Shown here piece by piece: positions 50,630 through 60,364 of a DNA stretch of 64,000 nt. The notes below the pieces were generated by a model. That model was not told the DNA's origin and did no database searches. It saw nothing but the letters and a program-made list of their open reading frames with translations. The DNA comes from an uncultured Collinsella sp. (lineage in GTDB: Bacteria > Actinomycetota > Coriobacteriia > Coriobacteriales > Coriobacteriaceae). The DNA lies in NCBI GenBank assembly GCA_934654795.1, contig CAKUGT010000002.1, positions 58,133 to 122,132 of the forward strand, in the 5' to 3' direction. Every line of letters starts with the position of its first letter. The stretch's first letter is position 1. The position numbers and the translations under genes are program-made.

Positions 50630-52273
50630 GCCTCCTCCGATTTGTCCAATAAGGGGAGGCTGCCTTTTGCTGATTCGTCCTTTTGGGGTTCGGACGGGTT
50701 CTCTGTTGTTCGTAATGTCGATAAATCGCTCGAGCTGGGATTTCCATTGGGTTATGAGTGCGGTCTTGGGAACGATGACGAGCGCTGGAAGGCCAATGGA
50801 GGCAATAAGGTAAGCCCCGATGACGGTTTTGCCGAAGCCTGTCGGGGCGGACATGATTCCGTCTTCGTATATGAGCATCTGATCAGCGGCGATTTGCTGC
50901 TCAGGGCGAAGGGCGCCTTTAAATGTCATCACAATTTGATTGTCGGATTTGCGTTCGTCTGAATAGTGGGCAGTAACGCCGGTTTCTCGGAGCAGCTGCT
51001 CAAGCTGAGTTTTGCAGCCCCGGGGAATCGCAACATAACCATCTCTCAGTTCGCTGAGGTTTATAAGTCGCGGTTTACCGAATACCGATTGATGCATGGC
51101 TTGCGCTCGATAGAATTCTGGGTTGGCGAATGTTGCGAGCCCGCGGATTTCCATTTGAGCCGCTGGGCTCAGAGATTTCTCGGGGATGTACAGCATATCG
51201 GCTTGTGTGACGGGCAGTGATGAGGGAAAGTCCCGCGATGTGAGCGGTGGCCGCTTTCGTGGTTTTTGGGCATATCGTTTGGTCTTGTTTGCAACCGTGA
51301 CTGTTGCTAGCCCGCGTGGGTTGTCCCCAGTGGTCTCGATCAGATTTTGCACTGTCGAGCGCGGAATCAGCTGGACTTGCGACAGATAAAGCCATTGGTC
51401 GGGAAAGGGCTCGAATTGTTCGTCTACAAATACGCTGTTTCCTCCACGTTGTGCCTTGCCTTGAAAGGGAAGTGCGATGAGGTTTCCAAAACCTCCATCG
51501 GGAATAGTGTCCTGAGCGGGTAGCATTCGATCAAAGGCCTCGAACGTGATTGTCTTATTAAGCGCCGCAGCTTCGGTTATGAGGCAACTTCCAAACTCTC
51601 TGGCGGCCTTTGCGCTGATTGGCTCGAGAAAGAAAAACCAGATGTGTGCGCCGTTGCCGGACCTTGAGCGCTCGACGGCGGCGTAAATGTTCCGTCGTTT
51701 TGCAACAAACCGTACGGCATTTGTTGCCTCTTTCCAGTCTGCTTTGTCAAAATCGATGACGAGAACTTTCGTGTTGCAGTCCCTGTCGAGAACATATTGC
51801 CCGAGGACATCGCGGAACCGGTCATCGTTGCCTTTAAAGTGAGCAATGATTGCGGTATCGCTTAATTCGGGGAAGACGCGATTGTGGCATTCTGCGCATT
51901 TGACTTTTTGATGGGCTACTTTGGGACAAATTCCCGGCTTCCACTCGTTTGCGCAAGCGGGCGTATAGCCGATACCTCCGTCTTTTCTGCGATATCCATG
52001 AGCGTAAACATCTTTACGCCCGGTAAAGAGGCTGCGAAAGAGCTCGAGTTTGTCACGTGCTGGGCTCGCGCTGGTGACGATGCCCTCGATTTGCGCTCGT
52101 TCATCGAACAAAGCGCCGGCTTCTTCCCACTCTTCAAGTGTGGCGTAGCGTACGTCTGAACCGTTGTTGCAAATGACGATTTGTCGGTGTTGGTCCGATA
52201 TATGCGTGATTGTCTGATCGTATTTAAATTGCGTGGCCCCAAAGAGGGCGTATTGATGCATGGTGTTGCCCAT
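50618..52273 (-). CDS. Frameshifted TOTE-type primase-helicase, N-terminal half (AEP primase)
   Basis: The visible first part encodes a zinc-knuckle-like segment (CPKVAHQKVKCAECH), then an archaeo-eukaryotic-type primase domain. It has DFDKAD (~170), SGNGAHIWFFF (~208) and a third motif near FGNLIALPFQG. The helicase Walker A SAPTGFGKTV follows (~474). The frame stops at GGGKMP* (50618-50620) exactly where the other frame continues with NAVSDLVDV. This domain order is that of TOTE conflict-system proteins. The start is uncertain: ATG 52273 is given, and 52261, 52321 and 52339 are alternatives; none has a good ribosome site. It lies in an accessory patch with a TA module. Confidence 0.75.
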   Translation of the reverse strand: MGNTMHQYALFGATQFKYDQTITHISDQHRQIVICNNGSDVRYATLEEWEEAGALFDERAQIEGIVTSASPARDKLELFRSLFTGRKDVYAHGYRRKDGGIGYTPACANEWKPGICPKVAHQKVKCAECHNRVFPELSDTAIIAHFKGNDDRFRDVLGQYVLDRDCNTKVLVIDFDKADWKEATNAVRFVAKRRNIYAAVERSRSGNGAHIWFFFLEPISAKAAREFGSCLITEAAALNKTITFEAFDRMLPAQDTIPDGGFGNLIALPFQGKAQRGGNSVFVDEQFEPFPDQWLYLSQVQLIPRSTVQNLIETTGDNPRGLATVTVANKTKRYAQKPRKRPPLTSRDFPSSLPVTQADMLYIPEKSLSPAAQMEIRGLATFANPEFYRAQAMHQSVFGKPRLINLSELRDGYVAIPRGCKTQLEQLLRETGVTAHYSDERKSDNQIVMTFKGALRPEQQIAADQMLIYEDGIMSAPTGFGKTVIGAYLIASIGLPALVIVPKTALITQWKSQLERFIDITNNREPVRTPKGRISKRQPPLIGQIGGGKMP

Positions 52274-52489
52274 TTGAATGCCATTCTTGTAGTGGAGTTG
52301 CTGAGAACGAGGGTACGGCATTGCGGCTTTTCGGGGCATGCAATTTCGATTCAAGTTCGCTAATGGTGAGGGATTGCTCCGCGAGCGGCTTTCGATCGAT
52401 GCTAAGGTACGCGACGGCCCTTGATAATCAGGATTTGCGGTCATGTGGGCAGCCGGAGGCGTAAAGAGCGGGCTTCATCCGGACCCGGT

Positions 52490-52725
52490 GGGCAAAAAAT
52501 GGCAAATATGAGTACTGTTGCCAGGATAGCATCATATCATTCGGAAAGTATTTAAGACCAATTGACTGTTTTCTAGTATATTCAACCCCCTAAACACGAC
52601 GATTCGGGGCTTTATGGACCTCTGAAATCGGTAGAAGCGGACAATTTCAGCTAGATTTTGCTGTTACTAATTTATTTTGCTGTTACTAATTTAGTAACAG
52701 TACTCATATTTGCCATTTTTTGCCC
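52490..52725. mobile_element. 236-bp inverted-repeat element, copy 2 (MITE-like)
   Basis: Perfect 30-bp inverted ends at 52490-52519 and 52696-52725 (outermost GGGCAAAAAATGGC). Relative to copy 1 (19762-19991), both arms carry the same substitutions, so the arms match each other better than they match the other copy. The interior has an exact 19-bp tandem duplication (52655-52673, 52674-52692). GACCTCTG and GTTACTAATTTAGTAACAG-like segments are shared with copy 1. There is no ORF. Confidence 0.7.
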
Positions 52726-52822
52726 GCTGGGTATCATTGGGGGCTAGTCGAAGCTCCCTCAAACAGCTGAGAATGCGCCGATCGCCATTAATATCTAGTA
52801 TATGGATGGCGCAACTAAAAAG

Positions 52823-52885
52823 TTGCGGTGGAATAGGGATTGATTTGCGGTTGATATGCCAAAAACAGTCCCTATTTCACCGCAA
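52823..52885. repeat. TTGCGGTGGAATAG hairpin repeat, copy 2
   Basis: 52823-52839 pairs with 52869-52885, with arm sequence identical to copy 1 and a similar loop. It lies 16 bases from the end of the convergent DegV gene. Confidence 0.8.
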
Positions 52886-52900
52886 GTGGTAAAGGTGGCC

Positions 52901-53761
52901 CTAGTGGGCGGACTGGTAGCGGGGGCAGTAGCTGATGGCGATGGCGTCGACGCCCACGTGGGTGGCGATGGTGCAGCCGATGGGGCCGGTGCCGGCATCG
53001 ACGTAGTCCTGGCCCGCGAGCGCCTGGTTGACGAGTTCCTGCTCCTCGGCGGCGCCGGTCGTGAGCACGCGCACGCTCGAACCCGGGTGCTCGGCCAAAA
53101 ACGCGAGGCAGTCGGCCATGGTGTTGGCGACGATACGCTTGGCGCCGCGTCCCTTCTTGATGGCCTTGATCTCGCCCGACTGCCACTCCGGCGAAACGGC
53201 CAGACGAATGTTGAGCATCTGCGTCAGCTGGCCGGCGAGCTTGGGCGCGCGACCGTTCTTGACGAGGTTCTCGAGCGTGCGCGGGATTAGCAGCAGATGG
53301 GCGTCGGGCAGGGTCGCGCGGATTCGCGCCTCGGTCTCGTCCAGGCTGCGACCGTCCTCGCGCATGGCGAGCGCGTACTCCACCAGAAGACCCTCGGCGC
53401 CCGAGCCGGTGCGCGAATCGATGCAGCGCACGTCGAGCTCGTGGGTATCGGCCACCTGGCACGCGTTGGCGTAGCAGGCCGACCACTCACTGCACAGCGA
53501 GATAAAGATCGCGCTGTCGTGGCCGTCGGCGCGCACGCGATCGAAGAGCTCCTTGAACTCGCCGGCGCTCGGCTGCGAGGTGTGTGGCAGCTGCTCGGAG
53601 CCGGCCATGCGGGCGACGTACTCCTCGGCGGTGATCTGCACCTGGTCGAGCAGGTCCTCGCCTTCGATAATCACATGCAGCGGAATCACGTAGATGCCGA
53701 GCTCTTGGGCGCGGGCGGGGGAGATGTCCGACGTGGAGTCGGTTATGATGGCAAAAGACAT
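52901..53761 (-). CDS. DegV family fatty-acid-binding protein
   Basis: A 286-residue DegV protein, the second in the window. The N-terminus FAIITDSTSDISPARAQELG and TSQPSAGEFKELF are typical. The usual GTG/SSG...SGTY segment reads SLCSEWSACYANA, which is divergent. The C-terminus HVGVDAIAISYCPR keeps the ligand-carboxylate region. DegV/FakB proteins bind fatty acids. ATG 53761 follows AAAGGTG. It converges with no gene but with repeats, and diverges from the HAD gene at 53918. Confidence 0.9.
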   Translation of the reverse strand: MSFAIITDSTSDISPARAQELGIYVIPLHVIIEGEDLLDQVQITAEEYVARMAGSEQLPHTSQPSAGEFKELFDRVRADGHDSAIFISLCSEWSACYANACQVADTHELDVRCIDSRTGSGAEGLLVEYALAMREDGRSLDETEARIRATLPDAHLLLIPRTLENLVKNGRAPKLAGQLTQMLNIRLAVSPEWQSGEIKAIKKGRGAKRIVANTMADCLAFLAEHPGSSVRVLTTGAAEEQELVNQALAGQDYVDAGTGPIGCTIATHVGVDAIAISYCPRYQSAH

Positions 53762-53917
53762 AATTGCACCTTTCGATGGGGCGCCTGCGCGCCGCCGATT
53801 GAGAGCAAAGTGCGTCAAGTATAGTGGAGTTGTTCCACATTGCCAGCTTTAATTGTTGAATAGTCAACGGTTTGAAGCGTCGGTGTGGAAATCGCCAATT
53901 GGGGAAGAGGGATGTCG

Positions 53918-54580
53918 ATGGCGGCATTACAGCTATGCGAGCGGCCGGTCGTGCTGTTCGATTTTGACGGTACGGTGGCTGACACGGGCCGGGCGGTGAT
54001 GACCTCGACGCGCAAGACGCTGGCTGCGCGTGGGTTTTCGGAAGTGCAGATGGGTGACCTGCGCCGCATGATCGGACCCCCGCTGTGGAAGAGTTTCCAC
54101 GACTTTTACGGCTTTACGCGCGAGGAGTCGCTCGTGGTGGCCGACGAGTACCGCGCCTTTTTTGACGACCTGGGGCCGGAGGAGTATCCCGTGTTCGACG
54201 GGATCCCCCAACTGCTCGATGGGCTCGCGGCGCAGGGGCACCGCATGGCCGTGGCGACCTCGCGCATGGAGGCAAAGTGTATCGACATGGTGCATGAGCT
54301 GGGGCTTTCTCAGTTTGAGGCGGTGGTTGGCATGAATCCGCCGCAGGGACGCGAGACCAAGGCCGATTCGGTCCGCGACGCCCTGGCGGCGCTTGGCGCG
54401 ACTGCCGACGAGGCCGTGATGATCGGCGACCGCTTTAACGACGTGGAGGGCGCGCACGCGATGGGCGTGCCGTGCATCGGCATCTATTCGGGCGCGGCGG
54501 CGCCGGGCGAGCACGAGGCGGCGGGTGCCGATGCGGTGGTGCACTCGGTGGCCGAGCTTGCTAAACTTTTCGCTATATAA
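53918..54580 (+). CDS. HAD-superfamily phosphatase, phosphoglycolate-phosphatase-like
   Basis: A 220-residue HAD hydrolase. Motif I is LFDFDGTVADTG, motif II VATSRMEAKC, motif III Lys in ETKADSV, and motif IV MIGDRFNDVEGA. The helical cap between motifs I and II puts it in the subfamily containing phosphoglycolate phosphatase and PpaX. The substrate is not determined. ATG 53918 is chosen because GAAGAGGG lies ~7 bases before it; ATG 53912 is too close. The gene ends 54 bases before the M20 peptidase and is probably cotranscribed. Confidence 0.88.
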   Translation: MAALQLCERPVVLFDFDGTVADTGRAVMTSTRKTLAARGFSEVQMGDLRRMIGPPLWKSFHDFYGFTREESLVVADEYRAFFDDLGPEEYPVFDGIPQLLDGLAAQGHRMAVATSRMEAKCIDMVHELGLSQFEAVVGMNPPQGRETKADSVRDALAALGATADEAVMIGDRFNDVEGAHAMGVPCIGIYSGAAAPGEHEAAGADAVVHSVAELAKLFAI

Positions 54581-54634
54581 GTGTTTGATGTGAGGGGCGG
54601 GCGCGCTCGCCGCTCATTGGTAAGGAGGTCGTCC

Positions 54635-56071
54635 ATGAATCAGGTGGAGCAGAACGTCGCCGAGTATGTCGACGAGGTCTGGGAGGATGTCGTCGCCGAT
54701 ATTGCGCAGCTGGTTGGCTATCCGTCCGTGGCGGTTTCTGCCGATGCGGAGCCTGGCGCGCCGTTTGGCCGCCCGGTCCGTGACGCGCTCGATTGCGCGC
54801 TCGGCATTGCGCAAAAGCTCGGCTACCAGACGAGCGACGACGAGGGCTATGTGGGTATCGCCGATATCCCGGGTCGCGGCGACAAGCAGCTCGCGACCAT
54901 CTGCCACGTGGACGTGGTTCCCGCCGGCCCCGGTTGGAACACCGATCCGTTTGCGATGGAGCGTCGCGAGGGCTGGCTGCTCGGCCGCGGCGTGATTGAC
55001 GACAAGGGCCCGGCCGTGCTGTCACTCTACGCCGGCGCCTACCTGCTCAAGCACGGCATCACCCCGCGCTATACCTTCCGCGCGCTGCTAGGCTGCGATG
55101 AAGAAGTGGGCATGTCCGACGTTCACCATTATCTGGAGAACCACGCGAACCCCGACTTTCTGTTTACGCCCGATGCCGAGTTCCCGGTCTGCAATGCCGA
55201 GAAGGGCCAGTTCGAGGCGACGTTCGTGAGCCCCAAGATCGACGGCGGGCGCATCGTGTCCTGGAGCGGTGCCGAGGCCACCAACGCTATCCCGTCGCAG
55301 TCTATTTGCGAGCTTGCGATTGCCGTCGACGAGCTGCCGGCGCCGGTCGAGAACGCCGACCGCCTGGAGATCACGGCGCTCGACAACGGTCATGCGCAGA
55401 TTTTCGCCCACGGCATTGGTGGCCATGCCTCGATGCCCGAGGGTACGGTCAACGCCGTCGGCCTGATCGTGGCGTACCTGCGCGAGGCCGAGGACGCGTT
55501 TGGCGCCCGCGGCGAGCGCCTGCTGACGCCTGCCGAGCACGAGTTCGTCAAGTTCCTGGCCTTTGTGCATGCGGATGCCTATGGCCGCGGCCTGGGGATT
55601 GATGCGACGAGTGCGGCGTTTGGCCCGCTCACGTGCAATCCCGGCGTCATCCGTGTGGTGGATGGCCACATTGAGCAGGTCATCGACGTGCGTTTCCCCG
55701 ACAGCACGAGCGCCGACACCATGTGCGAGCAGCTTGAGCCGCTCGTGGGCCGCTTTGGCGTGACGTATCGCGTGGGCCGCGCCAAGGTGCCGTTCTCGGT
55801 TTCGGCCGACGACCCGGCCGTGAAGGCGCTTATCGACACCTATAACGAGTTTACGGGCAAGCATGCCGAGCCCTTCGCCATGGGCGGCGGCACGTACGCG
55901 CGCAACTTTGCCCGCGCCGTGTCGTTTGGCCCCGAGGAGACCGGCCTGGAGCTGCCCGCCTGGGGCGGTCAGATGCACGGCCCCAACGAGTGCGCTAACG
56001 AGGACCAGCTCAAGCAAGCGCTCAAGATCTATATCGTGGCGATTCTAAGGCTCAACGAGTTGGAGCTTTAG
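54635..56071 (+). CDS. M20-family dipeptidase (PepV/Sapep type)
   Basis: A 478-residue metallopeptidase. The M20 metal motifs are present: ATICHVDVVPAG, LGRGVIDDKGP (bridging Asp), LLGCDEEVGMSD (general-base and metal Glu), FTPDAEFPV, and a C-terminal His in GGQMHGPNE. A lid/dimer domain (~200-370) is inserted, as in PepV and Sapep, which cleave dipeptides with broad specificity. ATG 54635 follows AAGGAGG. A very long hairpin starts at the stop codon. Confidence 0.92.
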   Translation: MNQVEQNVAEYVDEVWEDVVADIAQLVGYPSVAVSADAEPGAPFGRPVRDALDCALGIAQKLGYQTSDDEGYVGIADIPGRGDKQLATICHVDVVPAGPGWNTDPFAMERREGWLLGRGVIDDKGPAVLSLYAGAYLLKHGITPRYTFRALLGCDEEVGMSDVHHYLENHANPDFLFTPDAEFPVCNAEKGQFEATFVSPKIDGGRIVSWSGAEATNAIPSQSICELAIAVDELPAPVENADRLEITALDNGHAQIFAHGIGGHASMPEGTVNAVGLIVAYLREAEDAFGARGERLLTPAEHEFVKFLAFVHADAYGRGLGIDATSAAFGPLTCNPGVIRVVDGHIEQVIDVRFPDSTSADTMCEQLEPLVGRFGVTYRVGRAKVPFSVSADDPAVKALIDTYNEFTGKHAEPFAMGGGTYARNFARAVSFGPEETGLELPAWGGQMHGPNECANEDQLKQALKIYIVAILRLNELEL

Positions 56072-56172
56072 GGCTTCCCCAGGCACCCGACCTTGCCCCT
56101 CAAACCGTCGCTTGCGTACCAAAGTACGCGGCGCTCCTCTTTCGGGGCAATCTCGGGCACCTGGGAAACCCC
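56071..56172. repeat. Long imperfect hairpin directly after the M20 gene
   Basis: CCCAGG, CCCGA and TTGCCCC on the left pair with GGGGCAA, TCGGG and CCTGGG on the right, across small symmetric internal loops. A top hairpin GCGTAC-CAAA-GTACGC sits near 56113-56129. About 100 bases form one rod-like structure. No T run follows, so it is not a simple terminator. Confidence 0.65.
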
Positions 56173-56191
56173 AACATTTTGCTTGGATACA

Positions 56192-56222
56192 CGAGCCCGG
56201 TGCTTCGGCTCCGGGCTTCTAT
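56192..56222 (+). terminator. Possible weak terminator
   Basis: AGCCCGG (56194-56200) pairs with CCGGGCT (56211-56217), followed by TCTAT. Confidence 0.45.
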
Positions 56223-56291
56223 AAGTTGCGGTGGAATAGTTCCTAGAAGAGGTCGCCTGGCGGCCAAACAGGAACTATTTCACCGCAACTT
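56223..56291. repeat. TTGCGGTGGAATAG hairpin repeat, copy 3
   Basis: 56223-56244 pairs with 56270-56291. The outer TTGCGGTGGAATAG is conserved with copies 1 and 2, but the inner GGGA/TCCC is replaced by TTCCT/AGGAA, keeping pairing. Confidence 0.8.
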
Positions 56292-56493
56292 CTTTAGTCG
56301 GTGTAAAAGGCGCACCATGCTTGAGTGGGGGATTGTTATTCGTTTGTAAAGGCTGAGCCGCGCTTGCGGTAAGGGTCTATCAGATGCCCGTAAGAAACCG
56401 CAGCTGGTGCGGCTGCCATCCGATCGAGGTCGTATCTTTTCAAACAGCAAAGCGGGCAGGGTGCCCGCGAGTCGCATGTATGAAAGGAAGATC

Positions 56494-57435
56494 ATGCTCG
56501 ATCAGGCTTATTCTCGTCGTCAGTTCCTCGGCCTCGCTGGTGGTCTTGCCAGCATCGTCGGTCTCGGCCTCGTCGGTTGCGGTGGCGCAGGTGCCTCCGA
56601 TGCCGCCGACAAGGGCAGCGCCGCTGCCGCTGCCGAGTCCGTCTCCGGCGAGGTGACCTACGACGGCGCCTCTTCGTTCCAGGCTCTCGTCGAGGCTGCT
56701 GCCGAGAAGTTCATGGACGCCAACCCCGATGTCTCCATCTCCGGCTCGGGCAACGGTTCGGGCAAGGGCCTGACCGCTGTCGCCGCCGGTACCGTCACCA
56801 TCGGTAACTCCGACGTCTTCGCCGAGACCAAGCTCGAGGCCGACCAGGTCAAGAACCTCGTTGACCACGAGGTCGCCGTCGTGGGCATGGGCCCCGTCGT
56901 CTCCAAGAACGTCAAGGTCGACGACCTGTCCCTCGAGCAGCTCAAGGGCATCTTCTCCGGCCAGATCACCAACTGGAAGGAGGTCGGCGGCGGCGACGCC
57001 ACCATCGTCGTCCTCAACCGTAAGGCCGGCTCCGGCACCCGCGCCACCTTCGAGGCCGCCGTCTTTGGCGACGAGGCTGTCGACTTTAAGGGCGATGCCG
57101 AGCTCGACAAGTCCGGCGACGTCCAGACTCAGATGGCCAGCACCGACAACGCCATCTCCTACCTCGACTTCTCACACTTCGATGACTCCAAGTTCAACGC
57201 CATCAAGGTCGAGGGTGTGGAGCCCAAGAGCAAGAACGTCACCGACGATTCCTTCAAGATTTGGGCGACCGAGCACATGTACTGCTCCAAGGACGCCGAC
57301 GAGGCCACCAAGGCCTTCCTGGACTTCATGCTTTCCGACGACGTCCAGGGCAAGCTCGTCGAAGAGCAGGGCTTCATCCCCGTCTCTGCCATGAAGGTCG
57401 TCAAGGACGCCAGCGGCAAGGTTTCCTCCAAGTAA
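56494..57435 (+). CDS. pstS: Phosphate ABC transporter substrate-binding lipoprotein PstS
   Basis: A 313-residue periplasm-side phosphate-binding protein. The signal peptide has RRQFLGLAGG followed by lipobox LVGC, so it is lipid-anchored and carries a twin-Arg-like start. Phosphate-contact motifs of the PstS family are seen: DGASSFQAL, ISGSGNGSGKGL, IGNSD and KAGSGTRATFE. ATG 56494 follows GAAAGGA. It is the first gene of pstSCAB. Confidence 0.94.
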   Translation: MLDQAYSRRQFLGLAGGLASIVGLGLVGCGGAGASDAADKGSAAAAAESVSGEVTYDGASSFQALVEAAAEKFMDANPDVSISGSGNGSGKGLTAVAAGTVTIGNSDVFAETKLEADQVKNLVDHEVAVVGMGPVVSKNVKVDDLSLEQLKGIFSGQITNWKEVGGGDATIVVLNRKAGSGTRATFEAAVFGDEAVDFKGDAELDKSGDVQTQMASTDNAISYLDFSHFDDSKFNAIKVEGVEPKSKNVTDDSFKIWATEHMYCSKDADEATKAFLDFMLSDDVQGKLVEEQGFIPVSAMKVVKDASGKVSSK

Positions 57436-57460
57436 TTATTCGCCCCCGGAAAGGTTTGCA

Positions 57461-58369
57461 ATGGCAAAACAGCTGCCAAAGCGCGACCTTGAGAACGTGG
57501 GCCTGGGCGTCACGGGCGCGTGCGTAGCGCTCGTGACGCTTGTCGTTGCCGCGCTCATCTTTATGGTCGCCCAAAAGGGCCTCTCGGCTTTCGTAAAGGA
57601 CGGCGTCTCGGTCGTCGAGTTCTTTACCGGTACCAAGTGGGACCTGGCCAACACGGCCGAAAACGGCCTGCCCTATACCGGTGCCCTGCCCCTGATCGTC
57701 ACCTCGTTTGCGGTCATGGTGCTCTCCACGCTCATCGCGCTGCCGATCGCCATCGGCTCTGCCGTCTTCGCGGTCGAGATCCAGCCTAAGTTTGGCTCCA
57801 AGGTCTTCCAGCCGCTCATTGAGCTTTTGACTGGTATCCCCTCGGTCGTCTTTGGCCTGATCGGTTTTCACGTGGTCGTCGGCCTTATGAAGAGCATCTT
57901 CCACGTGAGCACGGGCCTGGGCATCCTGCCCGGCGCCATCGTGCTGGCCGTTATGATCCTGCCGACCATGACCACGCTTTCGGTCGACGGCCTGCGCGCC
58001 GTGCCCGACAGCTACCGCCAGGGCTCGCTCGCGCTGGGCTACACCCGCTGGCAGACCATCTGGCACGTGGTGCTCAAGTCCGCCATGCCGTCGCTCATGA
58101 CCGCAGTCATCCTTGGTATGACCCGCGCCTTTGGCGAGACGCTCGCCGTGCGCATGGTTATCGGCGGTATCGAGGCCATGCCGACGTCGCTGCTGTCGCC
58201 GGCTTCCACCATCACCACCACGCTCACCACGTCCATGGCGGTCTATGCCGAGGGCTCGGCCCAGGACGACGTCCTGTGGGCGCTCGGTCTGCTGCTGATG
58301 GGTATGAGCCTCATCTTCATCCTGATCATCCATCTCATTGGCCGCAAGGGGGCGAAGGCTCGTGGCTAG
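57461..58369 (+). CDS. pstC: Phosphate ABC transporter permease PstC
   Basis: A 302-residue inner-membrane permease with six membrane segments and the permease EAA-type loop (DSYRQGSLALGYTRWQTIWHVVL). The typical PstC phrases GIPSVVFGLIG and TRAFGETLAVRMVIG are present. It follows pstS by 25 bases and overlaps pstA by 8. Confidence 0.95.
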   Translation: MAKQLPKRDLENVGLGVTGACVALVTLVVAALIFMVAQKGLSAFVKDGVSVVEFFTGTKWDLANTAENGLPYTGALPLIVTSFAVMVLSTLIALPIAIGSAVFAVEIQPKFGSKVFQPLIELLTGIPSVVFGLIGFHVVVGLMKSIFHVSTGLGILPGAIVLAVMILPTMTTLSVDGLRAVPDSYRQGSLALGYTRWQTIWHVVLKSAMPSLMTAVILGMTRAFGETLAVRMVIGGIEAMPTSLLSPASTITTTLTTSMAVYAEGSAQDDVLWALGLLLMGMSLIFILIIHLIGRKGAKARG

Positions 58370-59284
58370 CACGCGCATCCATATCGACGAGGCGAGACTC
58401 GGGCGTGTCCAAAAGCAGGACCGCATCGCCACGGGCGTGCTGACGGTGATTGTCGCCATCGTCATGCTCATCGTCGTCTCCATGGTGGCCTACATCCTGT
58501 TCGAGGGCATCTCTACGCTGTTCCAGCCGGGCTTTCTCACGCAACCCGCACGCGCCAACGGAACGCAGGGCGGCGTGCTCTATCAGCTGTTCGATTCGTT
58601 CTATCTGCTGCTGATCACCTTAGGTATCTCGGTGCCTATCAGCCTGGGCGGCGCGGTCTTCCTGGTCGAGTACGCGCCGGACGGCCCCATCCGCGACATC
58701 GCCTCCACCGCCATCGAGACGCTGTCCTCGCTGCCTTCCATCGTCGTCGGCATGTTCGGCTTCCTGGTGTTCTCGGTGCAGCTGGGCTGGAAGTACTCCA
58801 TCATCTCCGGCGCCGTCGCGCTCACCATGTTTAACATCCCCATCCTGGTGCGCGTGATTCAGCAGGCGCTCGAGGACGTGCCGCAGGCCCAGCGCGATGC
58901 GTGCCTGGCCATGGGCCTCACTCGCTGGGAGGCCACGCTGCACATCCTGATCCCCGAGGCCATGCCCGCCATCGTGACGGGCATCGTGCTTTCGGCCGGC
59001 CGCGTGTTTGGCGAGGCCGCAGCATTGCTCTTTACCTCGGGCATGAGCTCGCCGGTGCGTCTGAACTTCTTGAGCTTTAACCTGTCGAGCCCCACCTGCG
59101 CCTGGAACGTGTTCCGTCCCGGTGAGTCGCTCGCCGTGCACATCTACAAGATCTATGGCGAGGGCAGCCCCGAGGCCCAGCAGATCGTTTGGGGCACCGC
59201 GGCACTGCTGATGATTTGCGTGCTGCTGTTTAACGTAATCGCCCGTATCGTGGGCAAGCAACTGGCAAGGAAGATGACGGCCGA

Positions 59285-59288
<4 letters not shown>
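58362..59288 (+). CDS. pstA: Phosphate ABC transporter permease PstA
   Basis: A 308-residue second permease subunit. Family phrases: ETLSSLPSIVVGMFGFLVF, the EAA loop DACLAMGLTRWEATLHILIP and RVFGEAAALLFTSG. The GTG start at 58362, overlapping pstC by 8 bases, is preceded by a GGGGGCGAAGG region. Its stop overlaps pstB (ATGA). Confidence 0.94.
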
Positions 59289-60157
<869 letters not shown>

Positions 60158-60213
60158 TCCGGGACATGCTTGAGGCCCGCGGCGGCCACGGTCGTCACGG
60201 GACTGATTGGAGA

Positions 60214-60250
60214 GGCGGGTCATCTCTTGTGGGAGATGACCCGCCTTTTT
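60214..60250 (+). terminator. Terminator of the pst operon
   Basis: GGCGGGTCATCTC (60214-60226) pairs with GAGATGACCCGCC (60233-60245), followed by TTTTT. Confidence 0.92.
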
Positions 60251-60364
60251 GTGTCGCTGTCGGCTGTCGACCTGCCAAAAGGGGACAGGCGCCTTCGTGG
60301 TGGTTTGGGGTGGTGCTCGCTGCTATCATGGACAACGTTGAATTTCTACGAAGGAGCAGGGCAT

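Noticed and set aside
50618..50640. Programmed -1 frameshift asserted as fact
   Set aside because: The AAAA run is short and the upstream GGAGGAGG is closer than in known -1 stimulators, so mutation or sequencing error is equally likely; reported only as an open question.
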